Source: JAMHWF01 sp048500255
GTDB lineage: Bacteria; Pseudomonadota; Gammaproteobacteria; Burkholderiales; Burkholderiaceae_C
Length of the DNA stretch: 64,000 nt
Assembly: GCA_048500255.1 (NCBI GenBank)
Contig: JASNYH010000002.1
Coordinates: 62,001-126,000 of the forward strand
Reading direction: 5' to 3'
Position numbers and translations under genes: made by a program. Every line of letters begins with the position of its first letter. Within the stretch, counting starts at the first letter, position 1. The notes beneath the pieces are model-generated. The model had not been told where the DNA came from and made no database searches. It saw only the letters and a program-made list of their open reading frames with translations. Below are positions 19,374 to 29,908 of this stretch, in pieces.

Positions 19374-21152
19374 TCAGCGCCGATCGCGCCTGTCGGGGAG
19401 AAAGTCGCGCCAGTCGAGCGCCACCGTCGGCGGCTCGCACTGGAACGGCCGCGCAGCGCCAGGCTCGGGCGCCCGCTCGCATGCGGCGAAGAATTCGGCC
19501 GCCTGCGGATTGTGGAACTCGCGCAGCCGTGCCGCGACGTGGCGGGCCCGCTCGATGTCGCCGCTCTCGTGCAGCGCCCGCGCCCAGGCCATCATCAGGC
19601 GCGCGTCGAGCAAGTGGTGGGCGGCGCGCTCGATGGCGTCGAGCTGCTCGCCGGGGCGTGCTGCCGTCGTCGCCGCCGCATAGTCTGCGTGGTGCGCGAA
19701 GAGGATGCTGCGCTGGCCGCGCGCGATGCGCTCGGCCAGCGGCGCGGCGTTGGCCGGGGGCTCGAAGATCGGCACCACCGTGAGGTAGTCGAGTACCGTC
19801 GCGAAGCCGCCGAGCATCACCAGCAGACCGGCCACGACGAGCGGGCGGGTCTTACGTCGCCCGGCAACGCGCTCGGACGGCGCCGCGCCTGCTGCCGACG
19901 AGTCGCCGCCAGCCATGAGCGCCTCTGGCGAGCGCCCCAGGCACAGCCCGAGCAGGAACGCCGTCGGCAGCAGGAAGTAGGCGTACCACAGCGGGTACTC
20001 GAGCATGCTGTGCAGCGCGATGATGAGCAGCATCATGAAGGCGGCGCGCAGCGCCGTGCCCTCCGCACCGGACGCTTCGCGCGATGCGGCGAAGGCGCGC
20101 CACAGCGCCCAGGTCAGTGCTGCGATGACGAACGTGCCGATCGGAATGCCCAACTCGACGAGCAGCTGCAGCGGCAGGTTGTGCGTGTGGTCGAAGAACT
20201 CGCCCGAGCGGTTCGCGAACGGCGTCAGCGTCCACCCGAAGTTGAAGCCGCCGATGCCAACGCCGAGCCAGGGGTTGCGGGAGATCAGCGTCAGGATGTC
20301 GGACCACACGGCGTAGCGGCTGGTGGCGAGGGCGCCTTCGCCCTGCAGACGCAGGTCCCCGGCGAACGTCGTACCGGTCGCCTCCGACCCGACACTCATC
20401 AAGAACCAACCGGCGACGTACAGCAGCGGTGTCGTCACCAGAAGCCGGCGTGCCTGTGAGGGAATGCGGCGGTCGCCTATGCCCCAGGCGAACACCAAGG
20501 CGGTTCCCACCGCGCCCGTGCGGGAAGCCGTGAGCACCAGCACAAAGACAAGGAGCATGTGGTTGAACCAAGCCCATGCGGAAGATGTGCGGGAGGATGC
20601 GCACATCCACCCATTGGCAAGAATCGCCAACAGCAGAAGGGTGGCCAAGTGGTTGGGCTGCCTCAGGTTTCCCGAGGCCCGTCCCGTCGATACCGGCGCC
20701 GCGATGACCTTTCCATCCGCTGCCGCCGGTACGAATACCTGAAGAAGGCCGATCGCGGCGCTGACGAGCGCAACAGCGATGAGAGCGAAGCACAGGCTCT
20801 CGAAGGTCGATACAACGCAGCGGGAAGCCCTTGAGGCAGAGGCGCTTCCGGCGATTGCAGCAGCGGCTCCGAGTGCGAGGGCGACGGCCAGCCTCAGGCC
20901 GATCGGCTGGTGCGACAGGAACAGCGGCCCCGAGACGACAACGAGCAGTGCAGCGCCTGAAATCGGGAACCGACCAGATGCCGTCGCGCTGCGTCCTGCG
21001 AACGCAGCAACAGCGCCCCAACCTACGAACGCAACGCACTGATTGAGCAGAGTGGACGAAGGGGGCAGATTGACTGCGATGAGGCAGGCACTTGAAGCCA
21101 GCAGGAAACACAGCACCCGAGCGACGCGCGACGTCTGGGAGTCGCCGTTCAC
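19374..21152 (-). CDS. PglL/Wzy-type O-oligosaccharyltransferase, second of a tandem pair
   Basis: A polytopic protein of about 592 residues. Motifs of the Wzy_C/PglL superfamily are present: SGNLRQPNHLATLLLLAILA, an ASRTGAVG helix, GVGIGGFNFG, and the large periplasmic loop HTHNLPLQLLVELGIPIG with the essential-type His. A soluble helical C-terminal domain follows. Such enzymes move lipid-linked oligosaccharide onto pilin Ser/Thr or polymerise O-antigen. The start is uncertain: GTG at 21152 shares GTGA with the upstream stop (translational coupling), while ATGs at 21206 and 21251 would overlap the upstream gene. Base composition is lower in GC than its neighbours. Confidence 0.85.
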   Translation of the reverse strand: MNGDSQTSRVARVLCFLLASSACLIAVNLPPSSTLLNQCVAFVGWGAVAAFAGRSATASGRFPISGAALLVVVSGPLFLSHQPIGLRLAVALALGAAAAIAGSASASRASRCVVSTFESLCFALIAVALVSAAIGLLQVFVPAAADGKVIAAPVSTGRASGNLRQPNHLATLLLLAILANGWMCASSRTSSAWAWFNHMLLVFVLVLTASRTGAVGTALVFAWGIGDRRIPSQARRLLVTTPLLYVAGWFLMSVGSEATGTTFAGDLRLQGEGALATSRYAVWSDILTLISRNPWLGVGIGGFNFGWTLTPFANRSGEFFDHTHNLPLQLLVELGIPIGTFVIAALTWALWRAFAASREASGAEGTALRAAFMMLLIIALHSMLEYPLWYAYFLLPTAFLLGLCLGRSPEALMAGGDSSAAGAAPSERVAGRRKTRPLVVAGLLVMLGGFATVLDYLTVVPIFEPPANAAPLAERIARGQRSILFAHHADYAAATTAARPGEQLDAIERAAHHLLDARLMMAWARALHESGDIERARHVAARLREFHNPQAAEFFAACERAPEPGAARPFQCEPPTVALDWRDFLPDRRDRR

Positions 21153-22900
21153 TCCGGCGGAAGCAGACCGCGCATCTCGGGATGACTTTGGGACAGGTCG
21201 ATCCATGCGGCGCGGATTTGAGCACATTGCACTGCTGCCCTCATCCAGCAAAGCCTGTTCAACACGTCCGCAGCGATTCCAGGATGACCGCTGATCGCTG
21301 CGGCCGTCGCATATCTGAAGCGCGTCGATTCGCTAGGAAACCGTTCACTGGTCGTGCGAAGGATCTCCAAATCGCGTTCTGAAGTCGGCCTCCTCCTCAC
21401 ATCGATGCGAGCAGCATGGAGGTAGGCGCCCAAGTGCGTGAGAACGGGAAGGTCGGGGGCCGAACTCCGAGGTCCCGATCCGACGCGCGCGGCTTCGAAT
21501 CGCAGCGCTTCCATGTTGCCCTTCGCGGCAGCATAGTCACGCACGACCGCGCTCACTCCAAGCGCCACGATCAAGATCGAGACGCCGACGAGCCCCCTTG
21601 GCACGGCAACGCTGATGCGGAGTCCGTCGGCATTCAGCGCACCCGCCACCAATCCCGTCGGCAGCAAGAAGTAGGCGTAAGCATGCGGGTACTCCAGCAG
21701 CGAATGCACGAGCACCGCCACGATCGCAAGAAGCATCAGTACGCCCTGGCAATCCCGAATGGAGCGGCCAACTGAGCGCAGCCATGCCGCCACCCCGATC
21801 GTGATGGCTAGCCCGATGGGAATGCCGTTCCACAGGAGGAGATCCAGCACGATGTTGTGGGCGTCCGCGAAGAATTCGCCGCTCGCTTCGTGCATGAGCA
21901 CGGCTGCTTGCTGCGCGACGGTAATCTGCCCCCACCCGAAACCCCACCACGGACGCAGAGAGACGGCATCGATGGCCGTTTGCCAGTTCGCCAATCGGGC
22001 GCCGGGCCGCAGTCGCTCCGCCAGCGGGACGGCATCGGACAACAGGACGGCCCGATTGATCGCCTCCCAGCCCACCACCAGGCAGGCAAAATAGACGCCA
22101 AGCGCGACACACGCGATGAAGGGGCGCCGGCCTTGCAGTTCGTCCTTGAACCACCAAGCGGCGAATACGATCACTGTCAATGCCAGCCAAGCGGTTCTCG
22201 ACTGCGTCATCGCGATACCGAACAGCAGGTAGGCCGCAGTACCGAGCGCCGCGAGCGCAGACAGCTGCTTTCGCGCATGCGCCAGCCAGACGCCCAGCAA
22301 GCCCCAGATCAATAGCGTCGCAAGTTGGTTGGGCTGTGCCAAGTTTCCTGACGGGCGTGCTCCCGACAGGTTCATCACGAACAAGCCCAGGCCGGTCATC
22401 TCGTCCAGGGTCGAGAGGTGCAGCCATTGGTAGAGCTGCACGCCGACTGAAAGGACCGACGCAACGAGCGCCCCTCCCAACACGACATCGACGACGGCCT
22501 CGCGGTCTAGGCTCTGCATGCGGCGGCCGAAGAGCAGCGCCGCGGCCAATCCCAGCACATACAAGGCCGACATCCAGGCATCGCCGGCGAAATGCAGCAA
22601 TCCCAGCTGGTACTGGGCAACTGGAATAGCGGCGACTACCGCTGTTGTCAGCACTGCAGGATCGAGTTGCCAAGCTCCTGCCCTGTACCACCACAAAGCC
22701 GCACCGACGATCAGCAACACCATGGCCATCGCCAGGTCGGCCTCGAAGGCGGGCCATGGCATGTAGTGATTCGGGGACAGCCAACTGAACGAAAGTCCCG
22801 CGATCAGCAATGCCTTCCAGGGATTGAATGGCACCTGAATCGGGCGCGACACCAACCCGACGGCGCGCTGCGCCATCCTCGCGTCGGTCAGCTTGTTCAT
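21149..22900 (-). CDS. PglL-type pilin O-oligosaccharyltransferase, adjacent to pilA
   Basis: A 583-residue polytopic membrane protein. It has the PglL-like N-terminal loop (LSPNHYMPWPAFEADLAMAM), SGNLAQPNQLATLLIWGLLG, a TQSRTAWLAL helix, WWGFGWGQITVAQQA, and the periplasmic loop FFADAHNIVLDLLLWNGIP with its conserved His, plus a soluble C-terminal domain. In other Proteobacteria an enzyme of this class directly downstream of the pilin gene glycosylates that pilin, so PilA is the likely acceptor. I placed the start at 22900 because an in-frame ATG at 22957 would read through the pilA terminator. Codon use is less GC-biased than in flanking genes. Confidence 0.88.
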   Translation of the reverse strand: MNKLTDARMAQRAVGLVSRPIQVPFNPWKALLIAGLSFSWLSPNHYMPWPAFEADLAMAMVLLIVGAALWWYRAGAWQLDPAVLTTAVVAAIPVAQYQLGLLHFAGDAWMSALYVLGLAAALLFGRRMQSLDREAVVDVVLGGALVASVLSVGVQLYQWLHLSTLDEMTGLGLFVMNLSGARPSGNLAQPNQLATLLIWGLLGVWLAHARKQLSALAALGTAAYLLFGIAMTQSRTAWLALTVIVFAAWWFKDELQGRRPFIACVALGVYFACLVVGWEAINRAVLLSDAVPLAERLRPGARLANWQTAIDAVSLRPWWGFGWGQITVAQQAAVLMHEASGEFFADAHNIVLDLLLWNGIPIGLAITIGVAAWLRSVGRSIRDCQGVLMLLAIVAVLVHSLLEYPHAYAYFLLPTGLVAGALNADGLRISVAVPRGLVGVSILIVALGVSAVVRDYAAAKGNMEALRFEAARVGSGPRSSAPDLPVLTHLGAYLHAARIDVRRRPTSERDLEILRTTSERFPSESTRFRYATAAAISGHPGIAADVLNRLCWMRAAVQCAQIRAAWIDLSQSHPEMRGLLPPE

Positions 22901-22918
22901 CGTGGGGGCAAAATGAAC

Positions 22919-22942
22919 GAAGCCCCACCATGGTGGGGCTTC
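22919..22942 (-). terminator. Terminator/attenuator between pilA and the PglL-type gene
   Basis: A perfect 24-base palindrome (stem of up to 10-12 bp centred on CCATGG) lies 16 bp after the pilA stop. On the minus strand it is followed by GTTCATTTT. Partial read-through would let the glycan transferase genes be expressed at a lower level than the abundant pilin. Confidence 0.75.
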
Positions 22943-22957
22943 GGACTGGAACAGCAC

Positions 22958-23398
22958 TTACTTGCAGCTCGACGGCAAATAGCGAGCTTGGACACCGCCG
23001 GAGCTGGGCGCCGCACAAGCCCAGTCCACTTGACCCGATGCATTGACGGTGCCGGTCAACGCAAGCGTTGCGCCGGAGATGGCTGTCTCAGCGGCAGTAG
23101 CGGTGACCGTCAGCACACCAACCGACGCGCTTGTCTGCGAGTAGGCGACCGACGCGACATATTTCGAGGTCTGCGAAGCCAAGCCGAGCGAAGCCGTCGT
23201 AGGCATCTGTCCATTAGTATTCACAAACTCCGCGACCTGCGTCTTACCTGACGAAGCAGCGAGAATCAGTTCCGACACCTTCGCGCGAACCGAGTAGTCG
23301 CGATACGCCGGCAGCGCCACCGCCGCCAGGATGCCGATGATCGCCACGACGATCATCAGTTCGATGAGGGTGAAACCCTGTTGAACCGTACGTTTCAT
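22958..23398 (-). CDS. pilA: Type IVa major pilin
   Basis: A 146-residue prepilin. The 8-residue leader MKRTVQQG is cut by PilD before FTLIELMIVVAIIGILAAVA; Glu5 of the mature protein is present. Two cysteines near the C-terminus (WACAAPSSG and PSSCK) form the D-loop. The C-terminal serines are possible glycosylation sites. It is the structural subunit of pili for adhesion, twitching and DNA uptake. AGGAGAG stands five bases before the ATG, and a sigma-54 promoter match lies upstream. No pil assembly genes are in the window. Codon use is less GC-rich than the core genes. Confidence 0.95.
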   Translation of the reverse strand: MKRTVQQGFTLIELMIVVAIIGILAAVALPAYRDYSVRAKVSELILAASSGKTQVAEFVNTNGQMPTTASLGLASQTSKYVASVAYSQTSASVGVLTVTATAAETAISGATLALTGTVNASGQVDWACAAPSSGGVQARYLPSSCK

Positions 23399-23442
23399 GT
23401 AATGCTCTCCTGAGGAGGGTGGTTGATTTGCCCCGACTACGT

Positions 23443-23458
23443 TGCGAAGGCCGTGCCA
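23443..23458 (-). promoter_or_regulatory. Candidate sigma-54 promoter of pilA
   Basis: On the minus strand TGGCACG-GCCT-TCGCA matches the RpoN -24/-12 consensus with one mismatch in the -12 element. GG and GC have the obligatory ten-base spacing. The -12 end lies 45 bp before the pilA ATG. PilS/PilR-controlled RpoN promoters are the established arrangement for pilA in Pseudomonas and relatives. Confidence 0.75.
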
Positions 23459-23561
23459 GCTCGGGTCGCGGGCCGGAGGGGCCGTATTCCGTGACTTTGG
23501 CCCACCCGAACGACGCGATTGGTCACCTGAGGAGGCTGCAGCGCGCCGGCCGAACTCCGGC

Positions 23562-23582
23562 CTGACGAATTGCGTCAGGCGT
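23562..23582 (-). other. Hairpin downstream of the MBL phosphodiesterase gene
   Basis: GCCTGACG and CGTCAGGC arms pair around a five-base loop just past the stop at 23591. There is no T-run, so it may be a weak or Rho-assisted terminator. Nothing else is recognisable between it and the pilA promoter. Confidence 0.4.
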
Positions 23583-23590
23583 TTCAGCCC

Positions 23591-24367
23591 TCAATCCAGC
23601 CGCAACACCTGCCCGGCGCTCAGCGCCGCGACGCGGTGCTTCAGCCGCAGCGCCTCGACGCCCGCCATCACCGCCTCGCGATCGCCCGGCTTGATGTGCG
23701 TGATGTGCACCTGGGCGCTGCCCTCGAGCTGCGCCAGTTCGTGGGCCAGCATCTCGGGGCACAGATGGCGGCTGATGCGCGCCAGCGAGCATTCGTCGTC
23801 GCTGAACGCCGTCTCGATCACGAGATGGTCGACCTTCATACCGCGCAGGCGCATCCACAGCGCCGGGTTCGGGCCGGTGTCGCCGGTGTAGACCCAGTGT
23901 CCGTTGCGACCCTCGACGGCGAAGCCGACCGCCGGCACGGTGTGCTCGGCGCTCAGCACCTCGATGCGGTGCTTGCCACAGCGCAGCACGTCGCCGACAG
24001 CGAACGGCGCGAAGCGCAGCACCGGTCGCTCGGTGTTGGGCAGCCGGGTGAAGTCGGGCCAGATCACGCCGTTGAAGATGTGCGCGCGCAGCGCGTCGAT
24101 CGTCTGCGGCAGCGCGTGCACGAGGATCGGGCCGCGGTCGTGGCGGTCGCGGTGGCGCATCACGCTGTCGGCGAGCAGCCCGACCGAGACGACGTGATCG
24201 AGGTGCGAATGGCTCAGCAGGATGTGGTCGATGCGCCGCAGCTCCGACAGCGTCAAGTCGCCCACGCCGGTGCCCGCGTCGATCAGGACGTCGTCGTCGA
24301 GCAGGAAGGACGTGGTCTTGCTGTCGGCGGCGATGGCGCCGGAACAACCGAGGACGCGGATCTGCAT
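23591..24367 (-). CDS. MBL-fold hydrolase, class II 3',5'-cyclic-nucleotide phosphodiesterase-like
   Basis: A 258-residue metallo-beta-lactamase-fold protein. Metal motifs: LLSHSHLDHV (HxHxDH), a further His in SAEHTVPAVGFAV, Asp in WVYTGDTGPNPAL, and a late His in HITHIKPGD. The N-terminus MQIRVLGCSGAIAADSKTTS and the 'HTVPAVGF' pattern resemble class II cAMP phosphodiesterases (CpdP/PDE1). Breakdown of cAMP is the best guess; other MBL phosphodiesterases are possible. Cytoplasmic. It lies between pilA and the FHA/PP2C/kinase module, all in the same direction. Confidence 0.82.
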   Translation of the reverse strand: MQIRVLGCSGAIAADSKTTSFLLDDDVLIDAGTGVGDLTLSELRRIDHILLSHSHLDHVVSVGLLADSVMRHRDRHDRGPILVHALPQTIDALRAHIFNGVIWPDFTRLPNTERPVLRFAPFAVGDVLRCGKHRIEVLSAEHTVPAVGFAVEGRNGHWVYTGDTGPNPALWMRLRGMKVDHLVIETAFSDDECSLARISRHLCPEMLAHELAQLEGSAQVHITHIKPGDREAVMAGVEALRLKHRVAALSAGQVLRLD

Positions 24368-24530
24368 GCAGCGGGAGCGGTCTGGGGTGGCCGCGCCATG
24401 GTGCGCCGCGGCGCGACGCGTCGCAAGGTCAGGTGGCGCGAATCGACGCGTCTGTCGTCGCGCGGCGGGACGCGGCGCGGCGCCGCGTGAAATGCATCAC
24501 GAGCGCGCAGGCGCGCGCCGGGCGGGCCGC

Positions 24531-25190
24531 TCAGGCCTGCACGAACTGCATCTGCGTGCCGGCCAGCTCGATCACATCGCCATTCTTCAGGTGCACCGAA
24601 TCTCCGGTCAGCGGATTGCCGTTGACGGTGGGCCGCAGGCTGCCCTCGACGTGGGCGAACACGTAGCCGCCCGGCCGCTTGGTGATCGAGGCGACCTGCA
24701 CGCCGGGCTTGCCGACCGTCGTGACGACCTTCGTCAAGTTGACTTCGCGGCCGGCCGCTGCGCCGTTGAGCACCTTGATCGATGCCGCCGGCACCGGCGC
24801 GCCGAGCGCGCCGAAGCCCGAATTCGTCGTGTGGGCGAACCCCGCCGGCGAGCCGGCGTAGCTGCCCTGGCGCAGCACCATCGTCTTCTCGTAGTCGCCG
24901 CCGTCCTCGACGAGGTACTTGATCTTGTACTTGCCGATCTCGACGGTGTCGTTGTGCGCGAGCAGCTGCTTCTTGACGGCCTTGCCGTTGATGTAGGTGC
25001 CGTTGGTGCTGTTGAGGTCTTCGATGAAGACGTCGTTGCCCACCATCTGCAGCACGGCGTGCTCGCCGCTGACGGCGAGGTTGTCGATCACGATGTCGTT
25101 GTAGGGCCGTCGGCCGAGCGTGGTCTTGTCCTTGGTGATCTGCACTTCCTTGATCACCACGCCGTCGAGCGACACGACGAGTTTGCCCAT
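24531..25190 (-). CDS. Double FHA-domain protein
   Basis: A 219-residue protein. Residues 20-95 form a classic FHA domain with the phosphothreonine-binding residues in TTLGRRPYNDIVIDN, VSGEHA and DLNSTNGTYING. A second, degenerate FHA-like fold lies at about 135-218 (VTTVGKPGVQ, GSLRPTVNGNPLTGDSVHL, DVIELAGTQMQF). The linker contains YEKTMVLRQG with a Thr that could be phosphorylated. FHA domains read phosphothreonine, so the neighbouring kinase and PP2C phosphatase are its likely partners. It is 55 bp downstream of the phosphatase gene. Confidence 0.92.
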   Translation of the reverse strand: MGKLVVSLDGVVIKEVQITKDKTTLGRRPYNDIVIDNLAVSGEHAVLQMVGNDVFIEDLNSTNGTYINGKAVKKQLLAHNDTVEIGKYKIKYLVEDGGDYEKTMVLRQGSYAGSPAGFAHTTNSGFGALGAPVPAASIKVLNGAAAGREVNLTKVVTTVGKPGVQVASITKRPGGYVFAHVEGSLRPTVNGNPLTGDSVHLKNGDVIELAGTQMQFVQA

Positions 25191-25245
25191 GCTTGTTGTC
25201 CCTTGTCCTTGTATGTCCTGCGTCGCGCTGCGCCGCCCGCAATGC

Positions 25246-26058
25246 CTACCGCTTGAACGGCCACCAGGACCGCGCGGGCGCCGTGTTGCCCGTGCGATGG
25301 CGCACCAGGATCACCGCGATATTATCCTTTCCGCCCGCGTCGTTGGCGGCATCGATCAGCGCCGTGCCGGCCTCGTCGAGGCTATCGCTGGCAAGCAACA
25401 CCTGGCCGATCGTCTCGTCGTCGAGCATGTCCGACAGGCCGTCGGAGCACAGCAGGTACAGGTCGCCGGGCAGCACGTCGTGCAGGTGCATCTCGAGCAG
25501 CACCGTATCTTCGACGCCGACGGCGCGCGTCACCAGGTTCTTGTTCGACGAGAACGCGGCCTGCTCGGCCGTGATCAGGCCGGCATCGATCTGCTCCTGC
25601 AGCAGTGAGTGGTCGCGCGTGATCTGCGTGAGCCGGCCGTTGCGCAGGCGATAGGCGCGCGAGTCGCCGACGTGGCCCATCAGCAGCCGCGTCTCGCGGA
25701 ACGCGCCGACGACCAGCGTCGTGCCCATGCCGGCGTACTGGGGGTTGGAGTTGGCCGCGTTGAAGATGGCACGGTTGGCGTTGTCGACGCAGATGTCCAT
25801 CGCGCGGCGCACGTCGCCGTCGCTTGCATTGCCCGAGGCCTCGAGCAGCCAGCGGCCGAGCTCCGTCTTGATGAAGCTGGTGACCATGCCGCTGGCCACC
25901 TCGCCGGCGTTGTAGCCGCCCATGCCGTCGGCTAGCACGACGAGCGCCGCCTGCTCGTCGACCGCGACGGAATCTTCGTTGTTGCTGCGGGCACGCCCGG
26001 TATCGGTCGCGCTGAAGAACTCCAGGGACGTCGAGACGGGCGGCAACGGCGGCTTCAT
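25246..26058 (-). CDS. PP2C-type (PppA/Stp1-like) protein Ser/Thr phosphatase
   Basis: A 270-residue phosphatase with the PP2C motifs: ATDTGRARSNNEDS, VLADGMGGYNAGE, GMGTTLVVG, MGHVGDSRAYRLR, LCSDGLSDML and GGKDNIAVIL. The conserved Asp residues bind two metal ions. It removes phosphate from Ser/Thr and would oppose the kinase encoded upstream. The C-terminus ends in a short basic/aromatic tail (WWPFKR). The start is either ATG 26058 or GTG two codons earlier. Part of the kinase-phosphatase-FHA operon. Confidence 0.93.
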   Translation of the reverse strand: MKPPLPPVSTSLEFFSATDTGRARSNNEDSVAVDEQAALVVLADGMGGYNAGEVASGMVTSFIKTELGRWLLEASGNASDGDVRRAMDICVDNANRAIFNAANSNPQYAGMGTTLVVGAFRETRLLMGHVGDSRAYRLRNGRLTQITRDHSLLQEQIDAGLITAEQAAFSSNKNLVTRAVGVEDTVLLEMHLHDVLPGDLYLLCSDGLSDMLDDETIGQVLLASDSLDEAGTALIDAANDAGGKDNIAVILVRHRTGNTAPARSWWPFKR

Positions 26059-26117
26059 GGACACGGGGCGCGAACGGGCGGGCTACAGCGAGGCATTGTG
26101 CCTTGGTTCGATGCCGC

Positions 26118-28160
<2,043 letters not shown>

Positions 28161-28238
28161 CGACGTGGCGTCACGGGGGTGCGGGCCGAGCACCTTAGCA
28201 CAGCGCCGCCGGTCGCCCGGCGCGCGCCGGGAGCGGCG

Positions 28239-28946
28239 TCAGCCGGCCTTGTCGCCGCCGCGCCCGCGAGCGGCCAGCACCTTGCCGATCAGGTAGACGA
28301 GCACGGCACCGCCGACGCCGAAGGCATAGCGCAGTTCGTCGGTCTGCGGCAGGTAGGGCACGACGGCCGGGTCGCTGTGCATCATCGTGCCGGCGATCCA
28401 GCCGAGCAGCATCGCCCCAGCCGTGATGATCACGGGGAAGCGATCCATCAGCTTGAGCACGAGCTGGCTGCCCCAGATGATGATCGGGATCGACACGAGC
28501 AGGCCGAAGATGACCAGCGGCAGCTGATGATGCGAGTCGGCGCCCTGCGCCGCGCCGGCGATCGCGATCACGTTGTCCAGGCTCATCACGAAGTCGGCCA
28601 CGATCACCGTCTTGACGGCGCCCCACAGCTTGTCGCTCGACTGGATGTTTGCGTGGTCGTCGTCATGCTCGGGCAGCAGCAGCTTGACGCCGATCCACAG
28701 CAGCAGCAGGCCGCCCACGACCTTGAGATACGGAATCGCCAACAGCGTCAGCGCAAAGGCGATCAGCACGACGCGCAGGACGATGGCGCCCGCCGTGCCC
28801 CACAGGATGCCCTTGGTGCGCTGGTGATCGGGCAGCCTGCGGCAGGCCAGCGCGATGACGACCGCGTTGTCGCCCCCGAGCAGGATGTCGATCATGATGA
28901 TCTGGCCGACCGCTATCCAGAACTCGGGCGTCAATAAACCTTGCAT
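28239..28946 (-). CDS. TerC/Alx-family integral membrane protein (YjbE type)
   Basis: A 235-residue protein with about seven membrane helices. The two acidic metal-linked motifs of the family are seen: IDILLGGDNAVVIALACR near residue 20 and VADFVMSLDNVIAIAGAA near 118. A His/Asp-rich loop (PEHDDDHAN) separates the halves. Family members export manganese (often under yybP-ykoY riboswitch control) or are linked with tellurite resistance. No riboswitch is visible in the 42 bp to sucD, so it probably shares the sucCD transcript. Confidence 0.92.
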   Translation of the reverse strand: MQGLLTPEFWIAVGQIIMIDILLGGDNAVVIALACRRLPDHQRTKGILWGTAGAIVLRVVLIAFALTLLAIPYLKVVGGLLLLWIGVKLLLPEHDDDHANIQSSDKLWGAVKTVIVADFVMSLDNVIAIAGAAQGADSHHQLPLVIFGLLVSIPIIIWGSQLVLKLMDRFPVIITAGAMLLGWIAGTMMHSDPAVVPYLPQTDELRYAFGVGGAVLVYLIGKVLAARGRGGDKAG

Positions 28947-28988
28947 GTCTTGTTCTCGCGGGGTTGACGATGGGCCGGCCGGCGGGCG

Positions 28989-29882
28989 TCAGAGCAGGCT
29001 CTTGAGCAGCTTGCCCATCTCCGACGGATTGCGAGTGACCTTGAAGCCGCACTCTTCCATGATGGCGAGCTTGGCGTCGGCGGTGTCGGCACCGCCCGAG
29101 ATCAGCGCGCCGGCGTGGCCCATGCGCTTGCCCGGAGGGGCGGTGACGCCGGCAATGAAGCCGACGATGGGCTTCTTCATGTTCTTCTGGCACCAGCGCG
29201 CGGCATCCGCCTCGTCGGGGCCGCCGATCTCGCCGATCATGATGACGGCGTCGGTGCCCGGATCCTCGTTGAACATGCGCATCACGTCGATGTGCTTGAG
29301 CCCGTTGATCGGATCGCCGCCGATGCCCACGGCGCTCGACTGGCCGAGGCCGATCTCGGTGAGCTGCGCAACCGCCTCGTAGGTCAGCGTGCCCGAGCGC
29401 GACACGACGCCGATGCGGCCCTTCTTGTGGATGTGGCCCGGCATGATGCCGATCTTGATCTCTTCGGGCGTGATCAGGCCGGGGCAGTTCGGGCCCAGCA
29501 GCAGCGTCTTCTTGCCGCCCTTGGCCTCCTTGGCCTTCATCTTGTTGCGCACCTCGAGCATGTCGCGCACCGGGATGCCTTCCGTGATGCAGATGGCGAG
29601 GTCGAGTTCGGCCTCGACCGCCTCCCAGATGGCGGCCGCGGCGCCCGCCGGCGGCACATAGATCACGCTGACGGTGGCGCCCGTCTTCGCCTTGGCGTCG
29701 GCCACGCTGGCGTAGATCGGTATGCCTTCGAAGTCCTCGCCGGCCTTCTTCGGGTTCACGCCGGCGACGAAGCAGTTCTTCCCGTTGGCGTAGTCGCGGC
29801 ACATGCGTGTGTGGAACTGGCCGGTCTTGCCGGTGATGCCCTGGGTGATGACCTTGGTGTCCTTGTCGATCAGGATGCTCAT
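28989..29882 (-). CDS. sucD: Succinyl-CoA synthetase alpha subunit
   Basis: A 297-residue SucD. It begins MSILIDKDTKVITQGITGKT (CoA-binding Rossmann fold), contains PAGAAAAIWEAVEAELDLAI, the LGPNCPGLI motif and the phosphorylated His in GKRMGHAGALISGG. With SucC it makes succinate plus ATP from succinyl-CoA in the TCA cycle. The start is 26 bp after the sucC stop; AAAGAGC serves as ribosome-binding site. Followed by terC. Confidence 0.98.
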   Translation of the reverse strand: MSILIDKDTKVITQGITGKTGQFHTRMCRDYANGKNCFVAGVNPKKAGEDFEGIPIYASVADAKAKTGATVSVIYVPPAGAAAAIWEAVEAELDLAICITEGIPVRDMLEVRNKMKAKEAKGGKKTLLLGPNCPGLITPEEIKIGIMPGHIHKKGRIGVVSRSGTLTYEAVAQLTEIGLGQSSAVGIGGDPINGLKHIDVMRMFNEDPGTDAVIMIGEIGGPDEADAARWCQKNMKKPIVGFIAGVTAPPGKRMGHAGALISGGADTADAKLAIMEECGFKVTRNPSEMGKLLKSLL

Positions 29883-29908
29883 GTCGATGCTCTTTCGCGG
29901 GCGTGTTC

